64,000 nt of DNA from Climacteris rufus. Taxonomy: Eukaryota; Chordata; Aves; Passeriformes; Climacteridae. Under the pieces are notes generated by a model. That model was not told the origin of the DNA. It worked only from the letters and a program-made list of their open reading frames with translations, and did not search any database. The translations under genes were made by a program, and so were the position numbers. Below, piece by piece: positions 1 through 10,835 of this stretch. Every line of letters begins with the position of its first letter. Position 1 is the stretch's first letter. The DNA is taken from positions 347,486 to 411,485 of the forward strand of contig VZRZ01008717.1 in NCBI GenBank assembly GCA_013398175.1, read 5' to 3'.

Positions 1-769
1 TAGTTTTGTACTGGGTCTGTCCTGTGGTTTTCTTTTACTGATTCACATATGTTGTGTTTTAACGATTATATTTACTCCTCTCTTACTCATTTGTATGGTG
101 AGTAGTTGGGTCATGCCAGAATGAATTGTATGTCTTGTTAAAAAAATAAAGAAAAAGCTTAATTTCAGGAATAAAACTCTTTCCTTTGAGATTTGTGAGT
201 CTGGAAGCTTTTAAGGTAGCACAGTAAGTCGCACTTGTAAGGAGGGAAACATGATAATTTTTCCCAGTAAAATCGTTATTGACAAGTATTTGGTGACCTT
301 TGTTAGACCAGATGTCTCTGATTTTTGATTGATATCTGCATGGCAGTTCTGCATTCAAAATAGGAAGCCAATTGATCATCCAAGGTCTTCTTTGGAGTCA
401 CTGCTGTGAACTTAAATAAAATACACTGAGGCCAGACCACCTTCTCCAAATACTCCTCTACAGGTAAAAGCTACCTGACCTAGATGGATATCTGCAATTT
501 AGGTGTCTCCAACGGAGCAAGTCACCCCAGGTTCTCTTCACTGAGCCAAGTTCAGGGCATGATTTATCTGAAAAAAGTTAAGAATCTACTCAAGCATGAG
601 CAGACCTGTGGCATTGCCTCTACTGACTCTGGTGACTACATCTCCATTAGAAATCCTGTGCACACAGAGACACCTGAAGATGGGTGAGATGAATCCCACC
701 TATAGTTTATCACTGTCAGCTGTAGAAGGAGACTGTGGAGATGTGTTGACTCAGGCCAATAGATGCTGG
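1..769. other. Non-coding stretch, nothing recognised
   Basis: Unique-looking, moderately AT-rich sequence before the first CR1 fragment. The reading frames here are under 100 codons and overlap in opposite directions. No repeat family, splice-bounded exon or RNA gene could be recognised. Confidence 0.6.
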
Positions 770-924
770 TGAGAAACTGGCACAGGTTGCCCAGAGAAGT
801 TGTGGATGTCCCATCCCCAAAAGAGTTCAAGCACAGCGTGGATGGGGCTTGGAGCAAACTGGTTTAGTGGAAGGACTTTAATAAGATGACCTTGAGGGTC
901 ATGATTATTCTATGTTTCTATGAT
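770..924 (+). mobile_element. CR1 LINE 3'-end fragment
   Basis: The 3' UTR of an avian CR1 retrotransposon reads left to right. The 'cacaggttgcccagagaag' block is followed by 'ttcaagcacagcgtggatgg', the 'ggtttagtggaaggac' segment and an imperfect ATTCTATG tail near 909-924. The copy is 5'-truncated, as nearly all CR1 copies are, and diverged. It lacks the 'cctgcccatgg' segment, so it carries an internal deletion. It has no coding capacity. Confidence 0.9.
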
Positions 925-3659
925 CTAGGTAGATACCTAAAACTGATGGGTGTGAACACTCTTCTCTCAGCTACCATGACATGGCTAAAAGAATCTCCAA
1001 TGTAGTGGCCTTTGCATGGACTCCCTTCCGTCTGAAGATTCCCAATTTGAGTGACACTTTTCTACCCTAACCCCCAGTCACCCTCACAGGCTGACTGAAC
1101 ACACCTGTGAGCCTAAGTCTGGACTATCTTAGGGCATAGATGTGCCCAGTGTTGCAAAGAGAACAGAAACACAGCACAGAGCTGTGAACTCACGGGCTCA
1201 TTGCTGCGGCCATGGCCGCAGGCTCCTGGAAAATTACAACCAAATCCACTTCATTTCTCCCACAGCTTCGTTTCTGAGCAAGGTTTCACCTCATCCTTGT
1301 CCTATATGGCTTTTACCCCATGCTGTTAATCAGCCACCGCTGTGCTCACCCCGTGGTTGATGGCAGAAGTGACCCATTTGGAGTAGCTGTCCTTTTCAGA
1401 GTGTTGCAGTGGTAGGGAGAATCTAACCAACATGACAGATTTGTTCAGCCTGGACTAAACACATCTTCTCGCTAAAAATAGCAAGAAAGGAAAAAAATAG
1501 TGAAAAAAGAGGGTTGGTTGGTTATTTCTTTTTCTCCACCTGACCAGCTGCCCAATGCTTTGCATTATGAAAAGCTGTTGAGGAGGTCTCAGCTCATTAC
1601 TTCTTATTTCTGTGGATGCTTCTGTGAGAAATGATCTCTCTGATCCTCTGCAGGTTGACTGTCTTTTCCCGTGTACTCTGCTCCTGAATTGGTTTTGTTT
1701 CCTCCTCAATTCAGAGTGCCAGGATAGTGCTGAGCCTTCAAGGGAAAGAAAAGCAGGAGAGAAAATAAGTCCTATTTTTCAAATAGAGAGCTGGATTTTT
1801 TTCTCTGGCACAACAGTGTAAATCCAGTATGGTGGAGGTGGTGTCATATAAAAGAAGTGACATTGAGTGTGCTGTACAGAATATTTTCCTACCTGGGTTA
1901 GGATGTCTATTGAACTATTGAAGGCCAGATCTCAGCTGGCACAGTTTCTGTAGCTCTCCTGAAGTTAATAGAAGTCAATGCTAAATTAAACCCCTTATGG
2001 ACTAAAAAAACACCGAGTCAAAATGTTTTTAAATTATGCCATTCAGTGAGGTGAAGCCATGGATGTGTCTGGCAGGAGTGTGTAGAAAGCTACAAGCTGT
2101 AATAAGCTCTCCATACCCTCCATCAAGGCTTCTTCCTCCTCTCAGGGAGTGAATTCCATGAGCTCAGACTGTCTGAGCCTTCCCCTCTGCTTGTGCAACC
2201 CAACCTTAGGGTGACAATTCAGGTCAGGTTCCCCCAGACCCACAGGGGGAAGCCGAGTTACACCAACAACAGGTTGGGCTCTCCTTGTTTGCTCCTGGTG
2301 GGCCTCTCATGGGAATCAGAAAGGGGAGGAGGAGGAGAAGGAGGTAAAAATCACAAAAACAGCAGGAGTTTGATTCACTTTGGAGATCTCTAAGTTGCCA
2401 CTGATCAAATCCAAGTGCTTGCCCTGTGTTAAAAATGATTGCTTCCATCAATCTCCAGGAAGGGTTCAAGATGAGTCTCTCTCTCTTTGGTGCCTTCATC
2501 CTTTCAGATCTGGGACACACATATTTTTAAAGTTAGTTTTCTACGTCTTCCTTCTCCTTTCAGCCTCCTCCTTTGCCACAATCTGCAGGAGAAAGTCCAA
2601 ATAAAGGTGTTCAGTTGACTTTCAAAGGCACCACAGCAGGGTTGTCTTTTGGTTCTCTCCACTTTGTGTCTCCCAGCTTATTTTCCAGATCAGTAGGAAG
2701 TTGTCTTTGTCTTTATTGTTTTATATTAATACTTGACCTACAGATAAGAAGGAAAGCATGACTATAATACAAGGGAAAGAAATGTGAAGCCATAAGTGGC
2801 ATTTGAAAAGTGTTCAACTTCCACAGCAGCTGCCTTCTCTGGCTTTAGGCATAATCCCTTCCACAAGTAAAGTATTAAATATTTCAGTTGAGCACATTTT
2901 ATGGTTGTTGTGGGATCAAGAAGGGGGAAAGGCAGTCTGTTGCATGATCGTTTTTTAGAACAGCAGGTCTCTGCAACGTGCTAATATTGCTCTACCAGCA
3001 CAACCTGGCTCATGATCAGAGTTTGTATTCACTCTACACCTCACTGGTCACTCTTTTCACAGATTTCTGACTATAAACTTGTGGATCAAAGGATCAAAAG
3101 GGATCAAAACCACAGAATGGTGATTCTCATATCAGAATATTTGACACAGATGTGCCAAGAGGTTGAGGCATCAGTGAACACTAAGAGGGGACTGTGAAAA
3201 TGCAGCCACACTCATGCCCAGGTCCAGATTTGACTCCTGCATCCCCTAGATCTAAATCTAACTTTTAAATCTAAATCTAATCTCAGCCAATCTTGCAGTT
3301 GCCTCTGCCCACAGGAGAAATCAATCCCTGTGATGCATGCAATGGAGGCACACCTCATGTGGAATGATTTTCTAAGGAAAATTTTTTTTTATTTTTAACA
3401 TTGAAATTTTCATGTGACTATTTCTCACACCTATTTTTTGTAACAAAAGCATTGTTTGTCTATCAGCAAAAACTGAAGTGATGATCCTTGCTTTCCAGCC
3501 TCCACAATTTTTGTCATTTATACTTTTGCCTTCAGGCAGCAGCAGGAGCTGACCCAAGAGTGGGAGGAGAAGGCAGGTAAGCAGGTATTCAGCCATGTGG
3601 GCAGACAGCTGATGAACTAACATGGACTTCCTGCCAAAACAGAATAACTTTCTAAATTC

Positions 3660-3800
3660 TTAAAAAAGAAAAACAAAACGGGGGGAAAAAAAAGATTAAA
3701 AAAAAGAAAAGAAAGCAAATAGAAATAAATAAAAATAATTTGAAAAAGAAAATTGAAAAGGAATAGGAAAAACAAAAAAGGAAAAGGAAAACAGGAAAAG
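3660..3800. repeat. A-rich low-complexity tract
   Basis: About 140 bases of A-rich sequence with scattered G, T and C, including a run of six G near 3680. No target-site duplication or retroelement body is visible beside it, so it is called only as low complexity. The short lysine-rich reading frame through it is an artefact of composition. Confidence 0.7.
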
Positions 3801-4179
3801 CCAGTTTGGCTTACGGCAGGATTACTTGTTAATCTACAAGATGAAACATCTTTCTGGAGAAGGGATTTCCCATTTTCAGTGGTTTCACCTTCGTTGTTTG
3901 GCAGCCACTTCTGCCCTGTGCAACCTTCCTTGTGTCCTCTGCATCTTACATGGGTTATTCACAACCCCATTTGCACTTCAGCCTAGAATTTAAACCTCTT
4001 GATTGATTTATGGCATCAGTCCTGGCCCCATAAGTCTTTGATGCTGCTTTGGGGCAGACAGAGGTGGTTTTCCAGACTTTAGCTGGCTCAGAAAACCTAT
4101 ATTTCAATGTGGCTTTCACACTGGCTTTTCAGTTATATTTTCCTTTGAAGTGTGGTCATCCATTCAAAGAAACTGATTT

Positions 4180-4470
4180 TGCTCCAATTTTTCTGGACAA
4201 CATAAAGCAGAAACACTACAGAATAATTCAGCTGCGCCAAGGAAAGGAGTTGCACACAGGGTTTATTTTTCCCAATTTGGCTTGTGATTTACCCATCAAA
4301 GGTTCGACTTCAATTTCTTTGCATCATCCTGAGAAAGAGCAAGGTGAAATCTACCCCAAGCTCGTGCTTTCCTTCAGCCCATAATCAATCTTAGCAGCCG
4401 TTTATTGCTCCATATTTTGCCAAGCAAAACGAGATTATGCCTTAATTATTTCCTTGCATGCCTCTGAGAG
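4180..4470. promoter_or_regulatory. Candidate conserved non-coding element
   Basis: Complex, repeat-free sequence with a balanced mix of AT-rich homeodomain-like cores (ATAATTCAG near 4221, ATAATCAATC near 4381, CTTAATTATT near 4441) and other cores such as GTTTATTGC. It overlaps a 111-codon open frame (4049-4384) with no recognisable domain. Regulatory function is inferred from texture only; no alignment was possible. Confidence 0.3.
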
Positions 4471-5742
4471 CTGCAGGAATAAGGCAGAGTACCAGTACAA
4501 ATAATCAGTAAAATAAAAATTAAGACATCAGTTTTCTCTTCTGTGATCTAATAATTTAAATACATTGTCCTTTTTGAGCTTCATGATGGTCACTCAGCTT
4601 TGTTTCCCTGTGTGATGGGTGAGCAAGGTTCCCAATGGAAGGTGAAGTGAGTCACCCCACTTTTGAGAAATGATGTCCAGAGTTGACTGTTTCTGCTGAC
4701 TGTTGTAGATGCCTTAGGCTAGATGCCTAAATTTTGGAATTAGCTGCAGGAAATCTGCTCTTAAAACTGAATTTCACTTTTTTTTTTCCCCATCTAAGTT
4801 ATCGACAAAAACATGTTTTTAATCCCCTACATTGATACCTCTTTGCAGGACAACTGGGAAGTCATGGCCCTAAAAAATTTTGAATTATTACTGTGAATTC
4901 ATCACAGTGTTCAGCTGTTCCAGATTTACTGCCATATGTTGGCCTTTAGAGCAGCTCCCCCCATTCCCCAACTTGTTAGCAGCCTCAGGTGTGCGCAATG
5001 GCTCCATGAATCCGTGAATGTGATAAATGTCATCCATTACTGGCAAGATTGTTCTGTGTCTTATTGCAGTTGGTTTCACCACAGAAATGCTTGCAGTAAA
5101 ACAGGGCTTTTATTTATTTATTCCAGGGGTTTCTATAATTTCATGGTTTCTCTAGCTAGTGAACTTTTCATTAGTTATTGGTTATTGAAAAAGTTCTGTG
5201 ACGTTGTTTTCAAATTAAATCCAGTGTCTGCTCTCCTCAGGGATCTGACCAGAAAGATGACTTGTGATGTGGGCTTGAACTCCTTCAGCTTGGCCAAGTG
5301 GGTGCAGACCAGGAGAGGAGAGAAACCTCTTGATCATTCAAGTCCTTCTGCCACACAGTCTGCTAGACAAAGAACCATGTGTAAGGAATGACCCTCGAAG
5401 GGCTGAGGTAGTTGCTAGGGTTCCCAGAGTTTCTTAGAGAGGGAAGAAGTCATGCCAGGAACAATAATTTTTATTTTTCAATGTCTTTCAGCTTTCCCTG
5501 CATTGGTTAATGTATCAGTGTATCATGAACTCTCCCAACCTTTTGTGAGGTGCTGTGGAGTTGTTTCAAAATCCACCAGCCACTGTTTCCATTTGAAAGT
5601 CACTGTGCTGAGAAGGTAAGAGCAACCTTCTGATTTCAGAAGCAGCTCTGAAACTCCCAAAGCCCCTTATGCCAAAAGTAATCATGTTTTAAATGCAGGT
5701 AAGTACCAGCTCGGGCCGAAATTCTTGTGGTCAGGCACACTG

Positions 5743-5775
5743 TGGAGAGGAGAGGAGAGGAGAGGAGAGGAGAGG
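5743..5775 (+). repeat. GGAGA pentamer microsatellite
   Basis: A short tandem array of about six GGAGA units, purine-only on the plus strand. It is bounded by unique sequence on both sides. Confidence 0.9.
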
Positions 5776-5947
5776 ATCAGTCATAGAATCTCCTTGTGAC
5801 TTTTTCTTGCCCTGATCACAGTTACTCTGGGTTTGCATTCACCTTAAATAACAAGGTCTAAAGCCCTTGCGGGAGAGATGTAAAGATGTTGTTCTGTAAA
5901 GGAAAAGTCCTAAGACGTTTTGGCAAGGAAAGTGCTGATGAACCCAT

Positions 5948-6013
5948 GAATCATAGAATCATGGAATGATTTGTGTTGGAAGGGACCTTAAAGATCATCT
6001 AGTTCCAAAGCCC
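5948..6013 (-). mobile_element. CR1 LINE 3'-tip fragment
   Basis: Reversed CR1 3' end. A 'gaatcatagaatcatgg' tail is followed by the 'ttggaagggaccttaaagat' block and 'catctagttccaa'. Only about 65 bases remain before the match stops, so this is a very 5'-truncated insertion. Confidence 0.88.
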
Positions 6014-8700
6014 AAATTTTAAATGTTAATGATCTTTCTGCAGGTTTTTGTTCATGGCTGTTCTAGGCTTAGTGATGGCACATCTTGTCCTTTCTCTAGT
6101 GATTTTATTTGGACCATGTTCATTTAATTTTATTTTCAAAGCTGAAAGAACTCTAAGATCCCTGCTATGGGCTGGAAAAATTTATCTTACATTGACTAGC
6201 ATATTCCAGGAGATCCTCCAAGCCATGTGTGCTGAACTCCGCAGAGAGAAACCTGAAGATGGGAGGGTTTTTCTCTAGGACCTGTCTGGGGGTGCAGTGA
6301 CTTCATGTTATTTTCACTTCAGAGTTCCACCACCCAAGAGGGTGCTCTTGAGCTCAGCAAAGCAGGTGGTGCTTTTTATTGGATTAGTACTGTTCCTTTA
6401 GGTGCTGTCGTTGCACATTGCCAAGAGATCACATCCTACCTGCTTCAGTTTTCCCAGGCATTTTACTTCTTTGCAGATTTTCTGTCTTGGCGCTGGTTTT
6501 GGGTGTTGCTTTCTGTTGCTAAACTGCTGCTCTGTCCCACATCTAAGTGGGCCACCCTCCGTTCTAGAAAAAGAATCAGAAGAAGGTGTTTTATTCACCC
6601 AGTGTGAAACATCACTGTCCTCATTTGAGTCTGCAGGGGTCACTTGGAGAGGTTTCTCCGAAAAGGTCTGAACACATATTGCTCCTTTTTCTCCTCTGTT
6701 CTATAGCAGCAAGGATTCACACCCATTCCCATCACATTTTCTGCCATTCAGTGGGCACTGTGGTTTTGCCTGCGTGAGTCCTTCTGCAGAGCAGTGGAGA
6801 GGAGGGGAGAAAAGCTGCTGTGTTTTCTGTCAGATGGAGTTTGGTAAATAAGTGTAAATAAGGCTTACAGAGCCATCCACAAGTTTAAAAGGATCCAGCC
6901 AGAAATAGCAAGCTGGCAGGGCAGGCTCTGCTCAACAGCATCACCCTGGCCATCGAGTTTTTGTTTGTTTTGTTATTTTCTTTACGGTGACTGAAGCAAA
7001 AGCTGATGGAAGAAAATGTGCGTAAAGGTCCAGGAAGAAACCTGGAAGTGAAAAAGCAAGAAGAAAAGCTCTGAAATTGTTGTACTTAATCAGGGACTGG
7101 GCAGCTTTCTTTACTCCTACATTTCCTTTTTTCTGTGTGTAAGATGCTATTATTTTTGAGTGCAGGAGAACGGGGAAGCTCATCTAACACTCAGATCCAT
7201 GATGTGATATGTTTTTCATAAATGAATGACAGAGGACTTTTTTTGCTATCACAGAGAGGGCTCCCAGAAATGGCTTGATGTAAAATTCCTCCATCCAAAA
7301 ACTCTCTATAAAACTTTCTGGACGTGTGCTGGATCCAAGACGCTTTGATCCATGACCCCAGCTGTTGTAAAACCTGGACCCATCCCTGTGGGCACAGTCT
7401 TATCCAGCAAGCAACAGAAAAAGACACCTTTATATGGTGCTTAAAGAACAAGGAAGGACATTTTACAGCCTTCTTAGGCCTCTCAATAGGCAGGGATTTT
7501 TTGGAAGAGGCCAAGTAGTTGTCAGATCAAGTTTGCATTGAATTACAGCTTGTTTGATATAGCTGGGACTGGAGAGGTTAACAGATACTCTCATTAAAAT
7601 TCAGTCCTTTAAACTGAAATATCCTGAAATCTGCTGCACTTCACACCACATGAAAGTGGGTGTAACAGCAATGAAATAAGTTGGAGTTCTTCTCTGCTTA
7701 AAGTGTCGGGCAATTTGCAATGCAATGTGCAATATTTTGGTGAGAAGACATCAACTGGCCTTTCCCTATGCAAACTGGGCAGAGATTTAAATTTACACAG
7801 GCAAAAGACCTGGTCCCAGGAGTTCAATAGATATGGGGCAATGCCAAGAACCAGAGTGCTCCTAAGAGTGGCAGAAACCACCAGTTAGGGTAAAAACAAG
7901 CTTTGAGCATCCCCATGCAACACAGTGGTTTGATTCCTGCCAGCCCCATGTATGTCTATTTATAATTGCAACTTTCCTCAGTTAATCATGTCAAAAATGG
8001 CATTTTTACCTCTGGGAACGGTATCTGATGTAACAATCTTTGTAAAATTTTTAATCCTCCATGTGAATCCCCAGGTAAACTGATTACTGTGCCAGCAGCA
8101 CGAAATAAGCACAGACCTTCCATTAATCGCTGCACAAACCACGGCAAATTTTGAGCTGAATTTAGATGTATAAGAACATTCCTGGTACTTCAGGGAATAA
8201 TATACACACAGCTTCAGACATCATGTGAGTGGGTAGCTGCTGAGCACAGAAGCCATCCACTAGTTGGTGGTAATTCGTGAACCAGAATTTTCTCATTTAC
8301 TCATATGGAAGCAGCTCATGCAGAAGTAGTGAGGCTAGAAAATTGGAATATGTTAGAAAAAAAATGGCTCTCAAGGAATATTTTGCTCATGGTTGTCTTG
8401 CCTTTCCCACCACAGGCTGCCCAGAATGGTCCTGCTCTCATGACACTGTTGATCAGCACCCATTGGATACAGGGCTCAGCATTTCCACTTCTTCAAGAGA
8501 TATAAACGCTTGGGGATGTCAACTGAAACAACAACCTGACTGCAAAAACCCCAGTAATGCAAAGAACCATGTGGAGAAGCTGAAATGACTGTTAGATACC
8601 TGGAGATTTCAATTTGCTCAAGCCTTGGCCTTCTCCAGTCCGCTTTGGCAGGGAACAAGAGAAAACAAAACATGAGCAGTTTCATGTTACATCCCACAGG
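6014..8700. other. Gene-free stretch with one candidate conserved block
   Basis: No gene, CR1 or RNA gene was recognised. Overlapping open frames of 60-107 codons on both strands look random. The segment 7975-8180 has the texture of a conserved non-coding element and is listed separately. Confidence 0.6.
7975..8180. promoter_or_regulatory. Candidate conserved non-coding element
   Basis: Repeat-free block with closely spaced candidate sites: GTTAATCATG near 7980, TTTTTAATCC near 8048, TGATTACTG near 8081, CATTAATCGC near 8122 and AAACCACGG (a RUNX-like core) near 8136. It contains no long open frame. Conservation is inferred from sequence texture only. Confidence 0.3.
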
Positions 8701-8763
8701 GAAAAAAAAAAAAAAAAAAAAGAAAAAAAGAAAAAAAAAAAAGAAAAAAAAAAGAAAAAAAAA
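8701..8763 (+). repeat. Poly-A / A-rich homopolymer tract
   Basis: About 63 bases of A interrupted by single G residues. No LINE or SINE body could be identified immediately upstream, so it may be a processed insertion tail or simple slippage. The lysine-rich open frame through it is an artefact. Confidence 0.9.
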
Positions 8764-9069
8764 CCCAGGTAAATATGTTTGAGTTTTATAGTGTCCTTGA
8801 TCTCAAGGTGAAACCTTTCCCCTCTGAGATAACAAGGACAGGAGAGACCTTTTCAGCTCATACATCAACCCATGTCCAGCTACCTGCAGATCCTCTTCCT
8901 GAACAAATAGTGTTGGTCCTGCCCCTGACTCAGTCTGTGCTCATGCTGGCACAGATTTGGAGATATCAGAATTTAGAGTAAACAGGGAATCTTAGTAATT
9001 TGATAGGGTGGAAAGTGTCCTATAATCCCAAGTGATTTACATCTCCAAACCCTGCTGTACTCCTGTAGG

Positions 9070-9250
9070 GTGGGGAGGGCCTGGCACAGATTCCCCAGAG
9101 AAGCTGAAGCTGCCCCATCCCTGGAAGCGTTCAAGCCAGACTGGATGGGCCTTGGAGCAACCTGGTCTACTGGAAGGTGCCCTGCACATGAGAGGAGGTT
9201 GGAACTTCATGATCTTTAAGGTCTCTTCCAACCCATCTTATGATTGTATG
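9070..9250 (+). mobile_element. CR1 LINE 3'-end fragment
   Basis: Plus-oriented CR1 3' UTR. It carries 'ctggcacagattccccagag', 'catccctggaagcgttcaag', 'ggagcaacctggtctactgg', 'atgatctttaaggtctcttc' and a degraded ATTCTATG-like tail near 9240-9250. Small indels show it is an old copy. Confidence 0.92.
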
Positions 9251-9612
9251 ACTTTCTTCTTGGGAGAAAACCCATCTGCTGCCTCCCAAAGCAAGACATG
9301 CAGTAGTTCAGACAGTACCTCCTTCCAAGGACTTCTCCCAGGTGACAGCATGGATGGGGCTGCAGTATCAGTCTTTCCTTGGAGATGGCAAATTTGGAAG
9401 TGGAAGTGTAAGCACTGAAGCAGCACAAAAGCAGCTGGGTGGAGTCATCAGCAATATACAGGAGTTGCTTTCCATCTGTTCATGTTTTAGGAAACTGTGC
9501 TGCATCCCTGAATATCTGTCCCTGCTGGTCCTCGTTACATGCTGCTCAATTGCTTTGGAGATAAAATAGCAATTTCTTAGTGTTCCGTCTCCCCTCCTCC
9601 CCCCCCCTTTTT
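9251..9612. other. Non-coding stretch before the gap
   Basis: No gene or repeat family is recognised. The segment ends in a C-rich then T-rich run (about 9590-9612) that leads directly into undetermined bases. Confidence 0.6.
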
Positions 9613-9637
9613 NNNNNNNNNNNNNNNNNNNNNNNNN
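9613..9637. other. Assembly gap (25 N)
   Basis: A run of 25 undetermined bases flanked by a poly-C then poly-T run on the left and poly-T on the right. A homopolymer junction of this kind is a common place for sequencing or assembly to fail. The true length may differ from 25. Confidence 0.99.
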
Positions 9638-9957
9638 TTTTTTTGCTGCATGTGTCTGAAATTAAATTCAGATTGTACAACACAGGATGATTTATTACCT
9701 TTTTCTAGTGGGCAGCCTCTCCCTGGCTAAACAGATGATTTACCAGTAGCTTCACTCCTCAGGGAATGAAAGTCTCCTGCACTGAATGGATGTTATGGGG
9801 GTCTTTCTTCCAAGTTGATGAGCAGTGGAAAAGTCCCCAGCTCATATGATTTAAAACTCAGTGTGCACAGCACTTCGGGGAATTTTTACTTTTTCCAAAG
9901 ATGTTATGCACTATCCCTGCTCAGTGCTGGGTTAGGACCTCAGTGTGGTCCTCGTGG
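9638..9957. other. Non-coding stretch, nothing recognised
   Basis: Unique-looking sequence between the gap and the next CR1 fragment. No supported exon, RNA gene or repeat was found. Confidence 0.6.
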
Positions 9958-10094
9958 TCCAGGGAAGTGGCTGAGTCACCACCCTTGGAGGTATTTAAGA
10001 CATGTAGATGTGGGGACATGGCTTAGTGGTGGACTTGGCAGTGCTGGGTTAATGGTTGATCTTAAAGGTCTTTTCCAACCCAAATGATGCTACA
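9958..10094 (+). mobile_element. CR1 LINE 3'-end fragment, second subfamily
   Basis: Matches the CR1 subfamily with the 'ggaggtatttaagacatgta' segment, then 'cttggcagtgctgggttaat', 'gatcttaaaggtcttttcc' and 'aacccaaatgat'. This wording differs from the 'ggcagggacacc' subfamily that dominates the window, so at least two CR1 lineages are present. The tail is degraded. Confidence 0.88.
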
Positions 10095-10320
10095 ATTTTG
10101 CCTTGCTGACAAATCCATTTCCTTTGGAGAAGACTGTACCCAAATTTCACCTCAGGGACCAGGACTGCAAGGTAATCTGGGAGCTCAGTATGGCTGAGAA
10201 GTTGATTGGCTGTGTCCATGATCCAAATACTCTGAAAGATGAGGGAAACCAAAGCAAAGGAGGAGGTAGGAGCCTGCAAAAGAGTTTTTATATACTCAGT
10301 TCAATTGAAACACTTACAGA

Positions 10321-10380
10321 AACATAGAATCATTAAGGTTTGGAAAGACCTCCAAGATCTCCTCCTATCAAATCCAAGTT
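10321..10380 (-). mobile_element. CR1 LINE 3'-tip fragment
   Basis: Reversed CR1 tip of the 'catagaatcattaaggt' and 'ggaaagacctccaagatct' type. Only about 60 bases remain. It belongs to the same broad subfamily as the copies at 21.9 and 46.5 kb. Confidence 0.75.
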
Positions 10381-10755
10381 AATGGGAAATTGCCACTGTG
10401 ATGAATTCAAACACAGGTTCAGTATTCCTGTGAAAAATACTTGAGTATGATTCAGATCACAAGACATTTCCACCATTCTGAGGCAAATACAAACATGCAG
10501 CTCTCTGAGGTGAGGCAGGATGTAAATCAGTGTTAATAGTTCTGGTCTTTTAAAGTCCCGGGCACCAGCCTGCACCAACTTGGGACCAAAGTGAGCAGTC
10601 CCACAAAATAAAGCATAGTTGAGTGCCTTTTGTGAGGACTCCCCATGGATTATGGTGGGCAGGTGACTCCAGTTTGCCCTGGGGAAATATTGCCAGGAGA
10701 TCAGGTGGAGCGAAAAGCAGCTGGTATGAAAAGCTTGGCTTTGAGAAATGGAAAT

Positions 10756-10835
10756 GTGTCAAACACGTTTGGGAGTTCACCCCCAGGGCTGCAAAGTGTC
10801 AAACACGTTTGGGAGTTCACTCCCTGGGCTGCAAA
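10756..10835 (+). repeat. 40-bp direct tandem duplication
   Basis: Two head-to-tail copies, 10,756-10,795 and 10,796-10,835, each beginning 'gtgtcaaacacgtttgggag'. They differ at two positions (C/T and A/T) by direct comparison, so the duplication is fairly recent. Overlapping open frames pass through it, but none can be supported as coding. Confidence 0.95.

Larger units (their letters stand above)
925..5742. other. Gene-free stretch with A-rich tract and candidate conserved block
   Basis: No gene or CR1 is seen. Visible structure includes a short ATCTAA-type hexamer cluster near 3246-3285, an A-rich tract at about 3660-3800, and a complex block at 4180-4470 described separately. Open frames are short and lack recognisable domains. 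Small T- or A-runs are scattered through it. Confidence 0.6.
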
